From the NCBI RefSeq assembly GCF_020921035.1, contig NC_063155.1, forward strand, positions 5,007,001-5,071,000: a stretch of DNA of 64,000 nucleotides, read 5' to 3'. This document shows, in pieces, positions 37,279 to 48,582 of the stretch. The notes below the pieces were generated by a model. It was not told the origin of the DNA. It did no database searches and saw only the letters and a list, made by a program, of their open reading frames with translations. The number at the start of each line of letters is the position of its first letter. Within the stretch, counting starts at the first letter, position 1. The position numbers were made by a program, and so were the translations under genes. The stretch is from Rhodamnia argentea. Taxonomy: Eukaryota > Streptophyta > Magnoliopsida > Myrtales > Myrtaceae.

Positions 37279-38301
37279 CTAAGAAAATACATGATAAACC
37301 GGCGTTCCATCCGGATAGAATAAGCCCCAATTTCGCTCCACGCCCGGAGGCTTTTGATCCTCATTAAACATTGCAAATATGAATCCTTCCAAGTAGTGCC
37401 CAGGCCTCTTAGGAGTTCCTCGCTTGGCAAGAACCTTCTTCACAAAATTCTGATTATAAGTTTGTGCAAGCTGTGGAGTGGTGAAGACTCCGTTTCCGGC
37501 CGACGGCCAACCGGTCTCTGAAACCACCACATCCACGCTACTCACGCCTTCCTTCTCCATGGCCCAGTAGAAAGCATCCACCATCGCGTCGAGCAAGTTT
37601 GAGTAACTCAAGTCACCGTCCTTCACCACCGGACCGGGCGCGGTAAATTGAGCGTAATCTAATTTCACATGAGTTGGATCTGAGGCATATGCAAAGTAGG
37701 GATACACATTAACCAGTAATGTCGACTTAGTGTTAGACAAGAACTTTATGATTCCAACCATGTCAGCCCGAGCTTCGTTGGAGAATGCACCGCTCGAGGG
37801 TGGGTATGAACTCCCCAGTGTACCCATCGCAACTGCTGTGGACACCTTCACTCCAGTATATTTATAATGGTTCAAAACAATTTGTAAATTTTCCATAGCT
37901 GGCAATACGTATTGAGCCAAATCTCCGGGGACAACTTCGTTACCGGCCGAAATATACCGAATGGTGACTTTGCTCATGTAGGGTTGCACGTTAGTGTCGA
38001 ACCATGTCTTAGCCGCATCAACACTCGATGCTATGGTTTGTAAGTCTTGGTTTTTTACGCCTAGCGTGACGTCTATTCCACTGCCCCGAAGTGCATTGAG
38101 CACGACGGGGTTCGGGTCGAAAAGTCGCATTTTTCCAATGTTGTACTTCTTGAAAAGTTGGACCACAGTGGCCGGAGAGGGAAGATTGTCTCCAACCATT
38201 CCGTAGTTCACACCGATGTCGAGCCATGCCTTTGTGATTCCGATATGGCAGTGCAGCAATGTTCCTACTAATATGACGATATTTATCCAAGCTGATGCCA
38301 T
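37279..38301 (-). CDS. GH17 endo-1,3-beta-glucanase, gene A (PR-2-like)
   Basis: A single open frame of 340 residues. Residues 1-25 are a signal peptide; the mature protein begins near WLDIGVNYGMVGDNLPS. The GH17 barrel is complete: acid/base Glu122 in SAGNEVVPGD and nucleophile Glu262 in VVSETGWPSAGNG, plus the C-terminal NWGLFYPDGTPVY. There is no CBM43 module, GPI tail or vacuolar extension, so it should be an apoplastic enzyme hydrolysing 1,3-beta-glucans (callose or fungal wall). Length fits PR-2 proteins. A 5' UTR intron (about 38496-38320) is likely: GTGAGT donor and TTTAGATAG acceptor just before the ATG. It is the only full-length copy in the cluster that keeps GNE at the acid/base site. 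Confidence 0.93.
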   Translation of the reverse strand: MASAWINIVILVGTLLHCHIGITKAWLDIGVNYGMVGDNLPSPATVVQLFKKYNIGKMRLFDPNPVVLNALRGSGIDVTLGVKNQDLQTIASSVDAAKTWFDTNVQPYMSKVTIRYISAGNEVVPGDLAQYVLPAMENLQIVLNHYKYTGVKVSTAVAMGTLGSSYPPSSGAFSNEARADMVGIIKFLSNTKSTLLVNVYPYFAYASDPTHVKLDYAQFTAPGPVVKDGDLSYSNLLDAMVDAFYWAMEKEGVSSVDVVVSETGWPSAGNGVFTTPQLAQTYNQNFVKKVLAKRGTPKRPGHYLEGFIFAMFNEDQKPPGVERNWGLFYPDGTPVYHVFS

Positions 38302-38318
38302 CTCTTTGATTCTTACTA

Positions 38319-38570
38319 CCTATCTAAACAGGAAAATTGTGACTCTGAGTTAGTAATCCGAAAAAACAAAAGGAGCTCTTCCATGATCATAAAATGGTGT
38401 GGCATATAGAACTTCAAGGAGATAAATTAAAAGAAAAAAAACTGAAAGTTAATTTTCCGCATACATTATGATAAGAAGAGACATGTAAAAACTCACAAGT
38501 GAGCTCGATCAATGGATGCTAACGACTTGTCCTTGAGAATCAGAAGGACCTTTCTTGGCTATTTATATTG
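38319..38570 (-). promoter_or_regulatory. GH17-A core promoter and 5' leader
   Basis: A TATA box AATATAAATAG lies at about 38559-38569 on the minus strand. Start of transcription is expected near 38530. A leader exon would end at 38497 before GTGAGT, and the coding exon would begin at 38319. The same TATA and leader arrangement is found upstream of copies B (about 41733), C (about 47735) and D (54466-54476). Confidence 0.65.
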
Positions 38571-38799
38571 TCAAATTGTGGCTAATTGGCAAATTGATTT
38601 CCAAAGTAAGAATGGATTTTCTATGAGCAAATATAGCATAGTATCTTGTTTTCTTACATGACCATATATATATATGTCCATGTTGCCTTCATTTCAGACA
38701 TCCAAATTATGATTGCATGCAAATGTGAGGCAGGTACCTTATGCAATGAAGCTTTTATGAGAAAGTTATCGACCTAGTTAAAGAGATAACGGTATTTGC

Positions 38800-38862
38800 C
38801 GCGCGCCCCCCGCGCCCCCCACCCCCCGCCCCACAACCCAAACCAAAAAAAAAAAAAAAAAG
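38800..38862. repeat. C-rich tract followed by A-rich tract
   Basis: GCGCGCCCCCCGCGCCCCCC and further C runs, followed by an A run, lie upstream of gene A. The homologous promoters of B, C and D lack this block, so it is an insertion or expansion specific to gene A. It is a candidate i-motif/G-quadruplex site. Confidence 0.7.
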
Positions 38863-39259
38863 AGATAGCGTTAGGAAAAGATCTTAAGAAGATAATTAAG
38901 GGATGAAAATTTTTTTTAAAAAAAGGGTTGATTTTAGGCTCTTAACGTTTATAATTTTCTATATTGGGTCATTAGGCATCTCCAGGGCAATTGTAAAAAT
39001 GGATAATAATCAGATAACTGGAAACATAATAACCTCATGGATTCTCCAACGGTACCTGCTAAATTCGGGGGGACTCAATCTGACTAGTGTAAACATTGAA
39101 CTTAAAGATCTCCAATATTCTCGATACATAAATTCTTATGATAGATAGTGTAAAATTTTTGGGGGACCACAATCATTTATTTTAAAAATTTAAGCTATTA
39201 GATAAAAGCATGGTTCACTATTTAAATATTTTTTATAGATATGTAAATGAATATATTAT

Positions 39260-41103
39260 AAGACAAAGTAGGTATGGTTTTCTTTTTGCGTGAAAATAAT
39301 GGGTAGAAAGTTTATGTGGGTTTGCTCATGGTTTTGCTCCCATAGTCCCTCCCACAAGAAATGTCAAAAGAGCCTACACACGAAATGGGTTAAAAACATA
39401 ATCTCGATTTGTCAAACTTAAAAAAAAAAAAAAAAAAAAGACAAAACGAAGCGAAAGATGCGTTTAAAATGTGAAAATGAAGTACGAGTCATGTTTTAAG
39501 TTGGTCACATGATCGTTCGACTATTGGTGATTTTCTAAATTATCTCAAGCATGTAAAAAGAAACTATTAGCTATATATTGGAATCATCATCTCAAAATTG
39601 AAGAAAACCAGCGAAAGATTCTACAAAATTTTGACCATGAATGGTTGCACACTCCGTTTATTTCACGAAAAATGTGACGTTTTCAAAAAATATTTTCCCA
39701 AAAGTTATTCACCAAAAAAATAAACAATATTTTCTGGTGTTTGTCTATAATAAAAAAGACCCGAAAAGTACTTTCTGTTGTTTGGTATGGAAAATCGGAT
39801 TTGATTTTCATCCACGCACTCTTTTCAATAATTTTTTTTATTTTTGATTCTTTTAGTTTTTTAAAAAAGTTTGAATTTTTGATTATTTATATTTATATTT
39901 CTTTCTTTGCTTTTTTATTTTTTATATATTTTTTCTTTTCCTTCTCGTTTTAGCCTATCGCTAGCCACGGTGAGCTCGAGGCTCACCCGAGGTCATTAAG
40001 CTCACCAAATCCAAGCGAGCTCGGGGGTCGTCGGCCTTTGGCAAGCCTTAGACCGTCGGGATCGGCCGGGCCTGGAGCTTGCCGGGCTGCATCACCGCTG
40101 ATTGCCGGACTGTTGATTGTCACCGATATCCGCGATAGGCGGAGCAAGAAAGAGAAGGAGCCACGGGCGGAGGAAGGAGGAAGAAGGGAAACAAGAAAAA
40201 GAAAAAGAAAATAAAAACGAGAAAACAAATAAAAAGAAGAAAATAGAAAATTAAAAGAGGAAAAGAAAATTAAAAAAATAGCATAAAGAAAAATGAATAT
40301 AAAGGAATTAAGGGAGTAAAGATAAGGGAAAACGTTTTCCTTTTCTCAAAAAAAGGAAATCATTTTCCTCACTTTTGAATGAGCTTTTTTCATGGATAGA
40401 AAATGTTTTCCTAGACTAGCTTATTTTTTTAGAATCAAGAACCTAAAAATCCGAAATACACTATTTCGGAGGTTGTTTTCTGTGAAACAAATGGAATAAT
40501 GTTAGGAATTTTTTTTACAACAAATTACCAATCGCTTGTTATTTGGTGTCTCATATATATTAAGCCAAAACTACTCTTACACTAACTTTTCAAGATCTTC
40601 CGATGTCGCTCTCAACGATAAAGGAAAGAAGTCCTATTTAAGCTAAAAGTACCAATGTAGTAGATAATTAAAGGAAAAAAAAAAAAAACAGTATTCTTAG
40701 CATGGCGCATGGCCTTTGAATCCGAGAACTGACCCGACGCGTTCGGGAACAGGAGCCTGTCTTTCGCCGTGTAATTTTACGCACGACTTGCTCGGCAGCC
40801 GATTTGTTGCAGGCACGGTGATCGTTGCCATGCATCATGTGGACTCATTGAGATATCAAGGGCATAGGCGATGTGCATGTGGTGGTCTCTAGAAAGTGCT
40901 TGGCGGTTAGTCAAAAAAATTTAGATTTAGAACATTCGATTTAAATCCATACCTAAGATTTAATTTTAAGACTATTGAGTAAAACAGTTTAATAATTGAA
41001 AAGTTTAGGACCAAATTGAAATTGGATTGATAAGATTTAGAACTTCCGATCTATGGATCCTTGAAATTAAAATTATTAGATACCTAGTCCATGAAGCTTC
41101 ATC
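39260..41103. repeat. Distal half of GH17 unit A (duplicated at 48372-50524)
   Basis: This stretch matches 48372-50524 in the same order and orientation: GGGTTTGCTCATGGTTTTGC, a poly-A run, the ATGGTTGCACACTCCG MITE, GAACAGGAGCCTGTCTTTCG, and the tail ending CATGAAGCTTCATCTAA. It is a direct duplication of the region upstream of GH17 copies A and C. It stops abruptly at about 41103, where an inverted copy of the GH17 promoter begins. Confidence 0.82.
39648..40501. mobile_element. Inverted-repeat MITE in unit A
   Basis: The left end CACACTCCGTTTATTTCACG and right end TGTGAAACAAATGGAATAATG are imperfect inverted repeats around a GC-rich core (about 39955-40150). The same element occupies the same place in unit C (49097-49914), so it was present before the unit duplicated. 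A clear target duplication was not found. Confidence 0.5.
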
Positions 41104-42009
41104 TAATATATTCATTTACATATCTATAAAAATATTTAAATATTGAATCATGCTTTTATCTAATAGCTTAAATTTTTAAAAAAAATTATTGTGGTCCCCC
41201 AAAAATTATACACTATCTATCATAAGAATTTATGTATCGAGAATGTTGGAGACCTTTAAGTTCAATGTTTACACTAGTCATATTGACTGCCCCGAATTTA
41301 GCAAGTACCATTGGAGAATCCATGAGGTTATTATGTTTCCAGTTATCTAATTATTATCCATTTTTACAATTTCCCTGGAGATACTGAAGGACCCAATATA
41401 GAAAATGATAAACGTTAAGAGCCTAAAATCAACCCTTTTTTTAAAAAAAAATTTCATCTCTTATCTTCTTAAGATCTTTTCCTAACGCCAAATGAAGCTT
41501 TTGGATATTCCTTACCATTATCTCTTTAACTAGCTCGATAACTTTCTCATAAAAGCTTCATTGCATAAGGTACCTTCCGCACATTTGCATGCAATCATAA
41601 TTTGGATGTCTGAAATGAAGGCAACATGGACATATATATGGTCATGTAACAAAACAAGATACTATACTATATTTACTCATAGAAAATCCATTTACTTTGG
41701 AAATTAATTTCCCAATCAGCCACAATTTGACAATATAAATAGCCACGAAAGGTCCTTCTGATTCTCAATGACAAGTTGTTAGCATCCATTGATCGAGCTC
41801 ACCTGTGAGTTTTTACATGTCCCTTTTTATCATAATGTCTAAGGAAAATAAACTTTTAGGTTTTTTTTTTATATTTATCTCGTTGAAGTTCTATATGCCA
41901 CGCCATCGCATGATAATGGAAGAGCATCCATATTCTTTTCTTTTTTTCCAGATTACTAACTAATGAGGATAATTTTCATGTGCCGGTATAGGCAGTAAGA
42001 ATCTAAGAG

Positions 42010-42525
42010 ATGACACCAGCTTGGATAAATATTGTCATATCAGTAGGAGCGTTGCTACACTGCCATATCGGAATTACAAAGGCATAGCTCGACAACGGAG
42101 TGAACTATGAAATGGTCGGAGACAATCTGCCCTCTTCGGCCACTGTGGTCCAACTTTTCAAGAACTACAGCATTGGAAAAGTCCGACTTTTCGACCCAAA
42201 CCCCGACGTGCTCGACGTGCTTGCGGGCAATGGAATAGACGTCACGTTAGGCATACAAAACCAAGACATAGTAACCCTAGCATCGAGTGCCAAAGAGGCA
42301 GGGATGTGGTCCAACACCTATGTGCTACCATACATCAATGACATCAATTTTCAGTATATTACAGTGGGTCATGAAGTCGTTCCGGGAAATTTAGCTAAAT
42401 ATGTATCACCGGCTATGCAAAGTATACAAACTATCAAAAATTCCTACGGGTTAACTGGATTGAGGGTGTCCACAGTAGTTGCGACTAATACCTTGGGGAG
42501 TTTAGACCCACCATAAGCTCGCGAT
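42010..42525 (+). pseudogene. GH17 pseudogene B (truncated by a copia LTR)
   Basis: From ATG at 42010 the frame gives a signal peptide like gene D, but codon 27 is TAG where D has CAG (Gln). It then follows gene D closely through FDPNPDVLDVL and TVGHEVVPGN to TLGSLDPP, where a deletion of about 21 bases creates TAA. The copia LTR begins at 42526, in the codon pair that reads RDD in gene D. Everything downstream, including the nucleophile Glu, is missing. The acid/base site is GHE. A conserved TATA box at about 41733 may still drive transcription towards the retroelement. Confidence 0.9.
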
Positions 42526-42785
42526 TGTTGGGATTCTCCTTAAATTAGTTGGGTGAATCAAAGCATTAAAGCTTTGTTGACTACCTAATTCCAATGCAAC
42601 CTCCAAGCATGGGAAAATGAATTTTTGCAAGGCTCCATACATTGAAAAGATGCTTGTCATCTTCGTAAATCCTCCTAATTAATTGTTGAAAATTCTAAAG
42701 CATGGAAGAGGGGTCCCTTGGCCATCTATAAATAGGAGAGGAAGAGATGGGTTATAGTATCAGACAATCCAAACAATTCACAACC

Positions 42786-42857
<72 letters not shown>

Positions 42858-43125
42858 GAGTGAGGAGTTTGAGAGATTCTCGGACTAGAGTGAATTCCAC
42901 TACAAAGGTGAGGGTGATCCACCAAATTTGGTGAGAAAATACTATTGTAATCCTACTACTATAGTGGAAGATTTTGTGGTTTTTCCCTTCTTTTTTGACA
43001 GGTTTTCCACGTAAAAATCCATGTGTCCTCGTCTCTACATTTCTTTTTTTTTTCTCTTGCCTATCTAAATCACACAAAGAGGGAAAAAGGGTTCGCTTCC
43101 GCATGCCCGCCTTTTTTTCCCAACA
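42526..43125 (+). mobile_element. Copia 5' LTR in pseudogene B (600 bp)
   Basis: It begins TGTTGGGATTCTCC and ends TTTCCCAACA, so the 8-bp tips TGTTGGGA and TCCCAACA are perfect inverted repeats, as in LTRs. It contains a long (GA)n run. The primer binding site TGGTATCGGAGC (initiator Met tRNA type) follows at 43127-43138. Confidence 0.88.
42790..42853. repeat. (GA)n microsatellite inside the LTR
   Basis: About 32 GA units lie in the left-arm LTR. The matching (CT)n in the right arm (about 46763-46797) is shorter. Confidence 0.95.
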
Positions 43126-43126
43126 G

Positions 43127-43138
43127 TGGTATCGGAGC
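43127..43138 (+). other. Copia primer binding site
   Basis: TGGTATCGGAGC one base after the LTR end matches the 3' end complement of plant initiator methionine tRNA with one difference. Confidence 0.8.
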
Positions 43139-43166
43139 TTGGTTCAAGGGCATTGTGTGATTCAAG

Positions 43167-46100
43167 ATGGAAGCTACCGTCACCCATGATGGTGATATGT
43201 TCAAACTCATCGCGGAGAACTATTCCTATTGGAAGCCCATGATGGAGCACCACCTATATTGCAAGGATTTGTACGAGCCAATCATAAAAGAGGAGAAGCC
43301 GGAGGAAAAGAGCGATAAAGAGTGGGAACTCTTAAATGGCAAAGCGGTCGCCATGATCCGTAAATACATCGATAAAAGTCTGTTCGAGCTTGTGTCAACA
43401 TACACCAATGCTTATGAGTTATGGACGAAGCTAGCGTCCATGATTCAAAAGAAGACGCTACGTAATAAAGCTCATCTAGTGCGACGATTGGTGAAGCTGG
43501 AGTATAAGGATGGTCAAAGTATGATCGAGCACTTAAACACTTTTAAGGGGCTCGTGAATCAATTAATGAAGATTGAGATGAAGATTGATGATGAGTTGCA
43601 AGCCCTTCTACTCCTCGGTTCGCTACTAGAAAGTTCGGATACGTTGGTCATCACTCTAAATAACTCAGCCCGGAAGGGAAGCTCACCATGGATGCCGTAG
43701 CCGATAGCCTATTGAATGAAGAAGCTAGGAGAAAAGAACGAGGCACGTCCAACCAATATGAGGCCAACGTCGTCGACAATCATGGGAGAAGTGAGACTCA
43801 TGGAAGAAGTAAAAGCCGCGGTCATGCTAAGTCCCATGGGCGGTCTAGAAATCACTCCAAAGTAACTTGTTATTATTGCGGGAAGCTAGGTCACAAGAAA
43901 TCGAAGCGTCGGATTCTTAAGAGAGATCAAAAGTCGGACAATGTTAAGCCGGACCAAGTTGACCCAAAGAAGAAGGAGGAGAAAAGCCCTACGGCCGTCG
44001 CAACCTTTGTAGATGATGATGTCTTCCCGATTGGAGAAGCCAACTACCTCAACGTTGCCTATGATGATAGTTCGTGGATCATTGACTCGGGTGCATCCTT
44101 CCACGTTACTCCACATGAAGGTTTCTTTTCATCCTACCAAAGTGGCAACTTTGGTACAGCCAAGATGGGAAACCGCGTCACCAGCAAAATTGTTGGAATT
44201 GGTGAAGTCACTTTGATGGTCGACTGAGAATATAAGTTAGTATTGAAGGAGGTGAGGCATGTTCCGGATATGCTTCTCAACCTTTTCTCAACTGGGAAGC
44301 TAGACAATGCTGGGTTGGTGAATCACTTTGGTGCGAGCAAATGGAAACTTGCCAAAGGGAGTATGGTCATTGCCCGAGCAAAGAAAGAAGGCTCCTTATA
44401 CGTCATGCGGAGCAGAGTATGCAATGAAGATGCTAATGTTGCCTACGGTGACTCAAGCTTGGAGCTATGACGCAAGAGGCTTGGTCACATGAGTGAGAAG
44501 GGATTGCAAGTCCTCGCCAAGAAAGAACTACTCTCTAATGTAAAAGGCCAATTGCTAGAGCCCCGCACTCACTACATAGCTGGCAACAATGCCGAGTGTC
44601 ATTATAGAAGCCAAATCAACCTAGAAGGAGAATGTATGTTCTTGATCTAGTCCACATAGATGTTTGTTCCATGATAGAGAAATCTGTCGGCGGTGCATAC
44701 TACTTCGTCACCTTTATCAACGATCACTCAAGAAGAGTATGGGTATCTTTGTTGAGCACGAAAGATCAAGTTCTTCAAGCATTCAAGGAGTACCATGCCA
44801 TGGTAGAACGGGAGATAGGGAGGAAATTGAAGTGCGTGCGAGACGATAAAGGTGGCGAGTACTAGGGTCCATTCGAAATGTACTGCAAGTCACATGGTAT
44901 TAAACCAGAAAAGACGCCTCCAAAGACTCCACAGCTAAATGGTGTAGCTGATAGGATGAACCGAACCTTTGAGGAGAGAGTCTTATGCATGTTATCTCAT
45001 GCCAAACGACCCAAGTCATTTTGGGGTGAGGTCGTGAAGACCACGGTTGATATAATCAACTTGTCACCGTCAAATCCTTTGGATGGAGAAATTCCAGAGG
45101 AGGTTTGGATAGGAATGAAGGCGTTATACGATCATTTGAAAGTATTCGGTTGCCGAACGTTCGTCCATATTCCTAAAGATGAACGATCTAAACTTGAAGC
45201 AAAGACCAAGGAGTGTATCTACCTTGGTTCACCAAGAGATGAGTTTGGTTCTTGCTTATGGGATCCCATCAAAAAGAAGATTGTGAGAAGTCGTGATGTT
45301 GTATTCTTTGAAGACCAACCTTTTGAAGATGTCAAGAAGCCCAAGACCAGAGTTGTTTCCCATTCCGATCCTGTATTATCTTCTAAGGAGCGTGATGATT
45401 CAAGGGGAGAATCATCACAAAACAACAACGAAGAAGTTGGTGATGGCAATGTTGAACCACCAACAGAGGAGCCTGTTGAGACGGTTGAGATAGAACTAAA
45501 CCAATTAGAGCTTGCCTAACTAGAGCCCCAAGTTCAACCTCAATTGAGGCAATCCACTAGAATCGGGCGTCCCTCCACCGGATATCTTGCAGATGATTAT
45601 ACAGTTCTTGCAGAAGAGGGGGAGCCTCAAAGCTATGAAGAAGCTGTGATTAGCAATGAGAAAGAAGAATGGGTGAAAGCCATGCATGAGGAGATGCAGT
45701 CTTTGCATGAGAATGATACGTATGATCTAGTTGAGTTACCGAAGGGAAAGCGAGCGTTGAAAAATAAGTGGGTGTATAGACTGAAAATTGATGAAAACAG
45801 CTCACGGCCGAGGTACAAAGCTCGAATTATTGTCAAAGGATGCAACTAGAAGAAGGGCATCGATTTCAAAGAGATATTTTCTCCGGTGGTAAAGATGTCA
45901 TCGATCCGGGCTGTCTTTGGTATAGCCGCCACTCTAGACTTGGAGGTTGAACAACTCGATGTGAAGACTGCCTTTCTTCACGGAGACCTAGAGGAAGAGA
46001 TCTACATGGAGCAACCTGAGGGTTTCAAAGTTTCAAGTAAAGAGCACTTGGCGTGTCATCTCAGAAAGAGCCTCTATGGTTTAAAACAAGCACCAAGACA

Positions 46101-46244
46101 GTGGTACAAGAAGTTTGATTCATTCATGGCACAACATGACTTCAAGAAGACTCATGCTGATCACTGTGTGTTTATTAAGAGGTAAGCTAGTGGTGATTTC
46201 ATCATTCTTTTACTTTATATTGATGATATGTTGATAGTTGGGTG
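43167..46244 (+). pseudogene. Copia (Tnt1/Tork-like) gag-pol remnant
   Basis: Gag starts at 43167 (MEATVTHDG) and breaks frame near 43690. The zinc knuckle at about 43868 reads CYYCGKLGHKKSKR, with the last Cys lost. Protease is WIIDSGASFHV (about 44069). Stops at 44226, 44468 and 44863 separate the pre-integrase and integrase parts; the integrase reads DLVHIDVCSM, RDDKGGEY and ADRMNRTFEERV. Reverse transcriptase runs from about 45640 (KNKWVYRLKI, VEQLDVKTAFLHGDL, YGLKQAPRQWYKK) to LLYIDDMLIVG, where the copy stops at 46244. RNase H and the 3' LTR are missing. The integrase resembles the Tnt1/Tork lineage. Confidence 0.88.
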
Positions 46245-46317
46245 AGACTGAATCGGGCGTGTTGATAGATGGATTGTAGCATCGGACAATCCAACAATTC
46301 ACAACCCACAATCTATC
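46245..46317. other. Inversion junction with LTR scrap
   Basis: Between the truncated reverse transcriptase and the inverted gag lies a short piece ending in CAATTCACAACCCACA, which also occurs inside the LTR (about 42770-42790) in plus orientation. This suggests template switching or repair between LTR and gag when the inverted copy formed. Confidence 0.55.
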
Positions 46318-46481
46318 ATTTATGATTGGCTCGTACAAATCCTTGCAATATAGAAGGTCCTCCATCATGGGCTTCCAATAGGAATAGTTCTCCACGGTAA
46401 GTTTGAACACATTACCATCATGTGTGACGGTAGCCTCCATCTTGAATCACACGATGCCCTTGAACCAAGCTCTGATACCAC
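46318..46481 (-). pseudogene. Inverted copia primer site and gag start
   Basis: On the minus strand TGGTATCAGAGC (46480-46469) is followed by a gag start at 46440 (MEATVTHDGNVFKLTVENYS), which stops matching after YEPIIN at about 46318. It is the counterpart of 43127-43290. Confidence 0.85.
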
Positions 46482-46756
46482 TATTGGGAAAAAAGGTGGG
46501 TATGCAGAAGCGAACCCTTTTTTCCTCTTTTTGTGACTGAGATAGGCAAGAGAAAAATAAAGAAATGTAGAGATAGGGACACACGGATTTTTTTTTTTTA
46601 TGAAATCCCCTCAAAAACGAAGGGAAAAACCACAAAATCTTCTACTATAGCAGTAGGATTACAACGGTATTTTCTCACCGAATTTGGTGGATCACCCTCA
46701 CCTTTGTGGTGGAATTCACTCTAGTTTGAGAATCTCTCAAACTCTTCACTCAATAG

Positions 46757-46799
<43 letters not shown>

Positions 46800-46931
46800 C
46801 TTGTGGGTTGTGAATTGTATGGAGCCTTGCAAAAATTCATTTTCCCATGCTTGGAGGTTGCGTTGGAATTACATAGTCAACAAAGCTTTAATGTTTTGAT
46901 TCACCCAACTAATTTAAGGAGAATCCCAACA
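46482..46931 (-). mobile_element. Copia LTR in pseudogene C (450 bp)
   Basis: On the minus strand it starts TGTTGGGATTCTCC at 46931 and ends TTTCCCAATA at 46482. About 120 bp between 'ggctccata' and 'caattcacaacc' are absent compared with 42526-43125, and the dinucleotide run is shorter. It interrupts GH17 at the same position as in pseudogene B. Confidence 0.87.
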
Positions 46932-47468
46932 ATCTCGAGCTTTGTCGGCAAATACACCGCTTGAGGGTGGGTCTAAACTCCCCAAGGTATTAGTCGCAAC
47001 TATCGTGGACACCCTCAATCCAGTTAACCCGTAGGAATTTTTGATAGTTTGTATATTTTGCATAGCCAGTAATACATATTTAGCTAAATTTCCTGGAACG
47101 ACTTCATGACCCACTGTAATATACTGAAAATTGATGCCATTGATGTATGGTAGCACATAGGTGTTGAACCATATCCCTCCCTCTTTGGCACTCTATGCTA
47201 TGGTTTCCTTGTCTTGGTTTGCTATGCCTAGTGTGACGTCTATTCCACTGCCCGCAAGCGCGTTGAGCACGTCGGGGTTCGGGTCGAAAAGTCGGACTTT
47301 TCCAATGCTGTAGTTCTTGAAAAGTTGGACCACAGTGACCGGAGAGAGAAGATTGTGTCCGACCATTCCGTAGTTCACTCCGATGTCGAGCTGTGCCTTT
47401 GTGATTCCGCTATGGCAGTGCAGCAACGCTCCCACTGATATGACAATATTTATCCAAGTTGATGTCAT
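46932..47468 (-). pseudogene. GH17 pseudogene C (truncated by a copia LTR)
   Basis: From ATG at 47468 the frame reads a signal peptide and LDIGVNYGMVGHNL to GIANQDKETIA, then TAG (47190-47192) where gene D has Ser. It resumes in the same frame through TVGHEVVPGN, TLGSLDPPSSG and KARD, then meets the LTR. Like B it has GHE at the acid/base site and lacks the nucleophile half. It keeps the 21 bases that B lost, so B and C decayed separately after duplication. TATA and leader are conserved upstream (about 47735). Confidence 0.9.
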
Positions 47469-48582
47469 CTCTTAGATTCTTACTACCTATGCCGGGGCGT
47501 GAAAATTGTCCTCAGTAGTTAGTAATCTGAAAAAAAAAAAAAAGAATATGAACGCTCTTCCATTATCATGCAATGGCGTGGCATATAGAAATTCAACGAG
47601 ATGAATAAAAAAAAACTGAAAGTTTATTTTCCTCAGACATTATGATAAAAAGGGACATGTAAAAACTCACAGGTGAGCTCGATCAATGGATACTAACAAC
47701 TTGTCATTGAGAATCAGAAGAACTTTCTTGGCTATTTATATTATCAAATTCTGGCTGATTGGGAAGTTGATTTCCAAAGTAAATGGATTTTCTAGGAGCA
47801 AATATAGTATAGTATCTTGTTTTCTTACATGACCATATATATGACCATGTTGCCTTCATTTCAGACATCCAAATTATGATTGCATGCAAATGTGAGGCAA
47901 GTACCTTATGCAATGAAGTTTTCATGAGAAAGTTATCGAGCTAGTTAAAGTGATAACGGTAAGGAATATCCAAAAGCTTCATTTGGCGTTAGGAAAAGAT
48001 CTTAAGAAGATAAGGGATGAAAATTACAAAAAAAAGGGTTGATTTTGGGCTCTTAAGGTTTATCATTTTCTACATTGGGTCCTTAAGCATCTCCAGGGAA
48101 ATCGTAAAATTGGATAATAATCAGATAACTGGAAACATAATAACCTCATGGATTCTCCAACGGTACTAGCTAAATTCGGGGGACTCAATATGACTAGTGT
48201 AAATATTGAACTTAAAGATCTCTAACATTCTCGATACATAAATTCTTATAATAGATAGTGTAAAATTTTTGGGGGACCACAATCATTTATTTTAAATATT
48301 TAAGCTACTAGATAAAAGCATGATTCACTATTTCAATATTTTTTATAGATGTGTAAATGAATATATTATAAGACGAAGTAGGTATGGTTTTCTTTTTGCG
48401 TGAAAATAATGGGGGAGAAAGTTTATGTGGGTTTGCTCATGGTTTTGCTCCCAAGTCCCTCCTACAAGAAATGTCAAAAGGGCCTACACACAAAATGGGT
48501 TAAAAACATAATCTCGATTTGTCAAACTTCAAAAAAAAAAAAAAAAAAAACAAAAGACAAAACAAAAGAAGCGGTTAAAATG

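Larger units (their letters stand above)
41104..43290 (+). repeat. Left arm of a large inverted repeat
   Basis: The arm contains, in order, GH17 promoter, GH17 5' half, a copia LTR and the first part of gag. Its reverse complement lies at 46318-48372 with the same content and order. Breaks are sharp: the left edge shares TAATATATTCATTTAC with the far end of the right arm, and the inner edge is GAGCCAATCATAAA. Both arms have local indels, for example about 120 bp missing from the right-arm LTR. Confidence 0.85.
46318..48372 (-). repeat. Right arm of the large inverted repeat
   Basis: It is the reverse complement counterpart of 41104-43290. Read on the minus strand it has GH17 promoter, GH17 5' half, copia LTR, primer site and gag start. 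It is contiguous with the duplicated unit extending to 50524. Confidence 0.85.

Noticed and set aside
42790..42853. (GA)n run as a possible GAGA-type promoter element
   Set aside because: It lies inside the copia LTR and varies in length between copies; better explained as a microsatellite.
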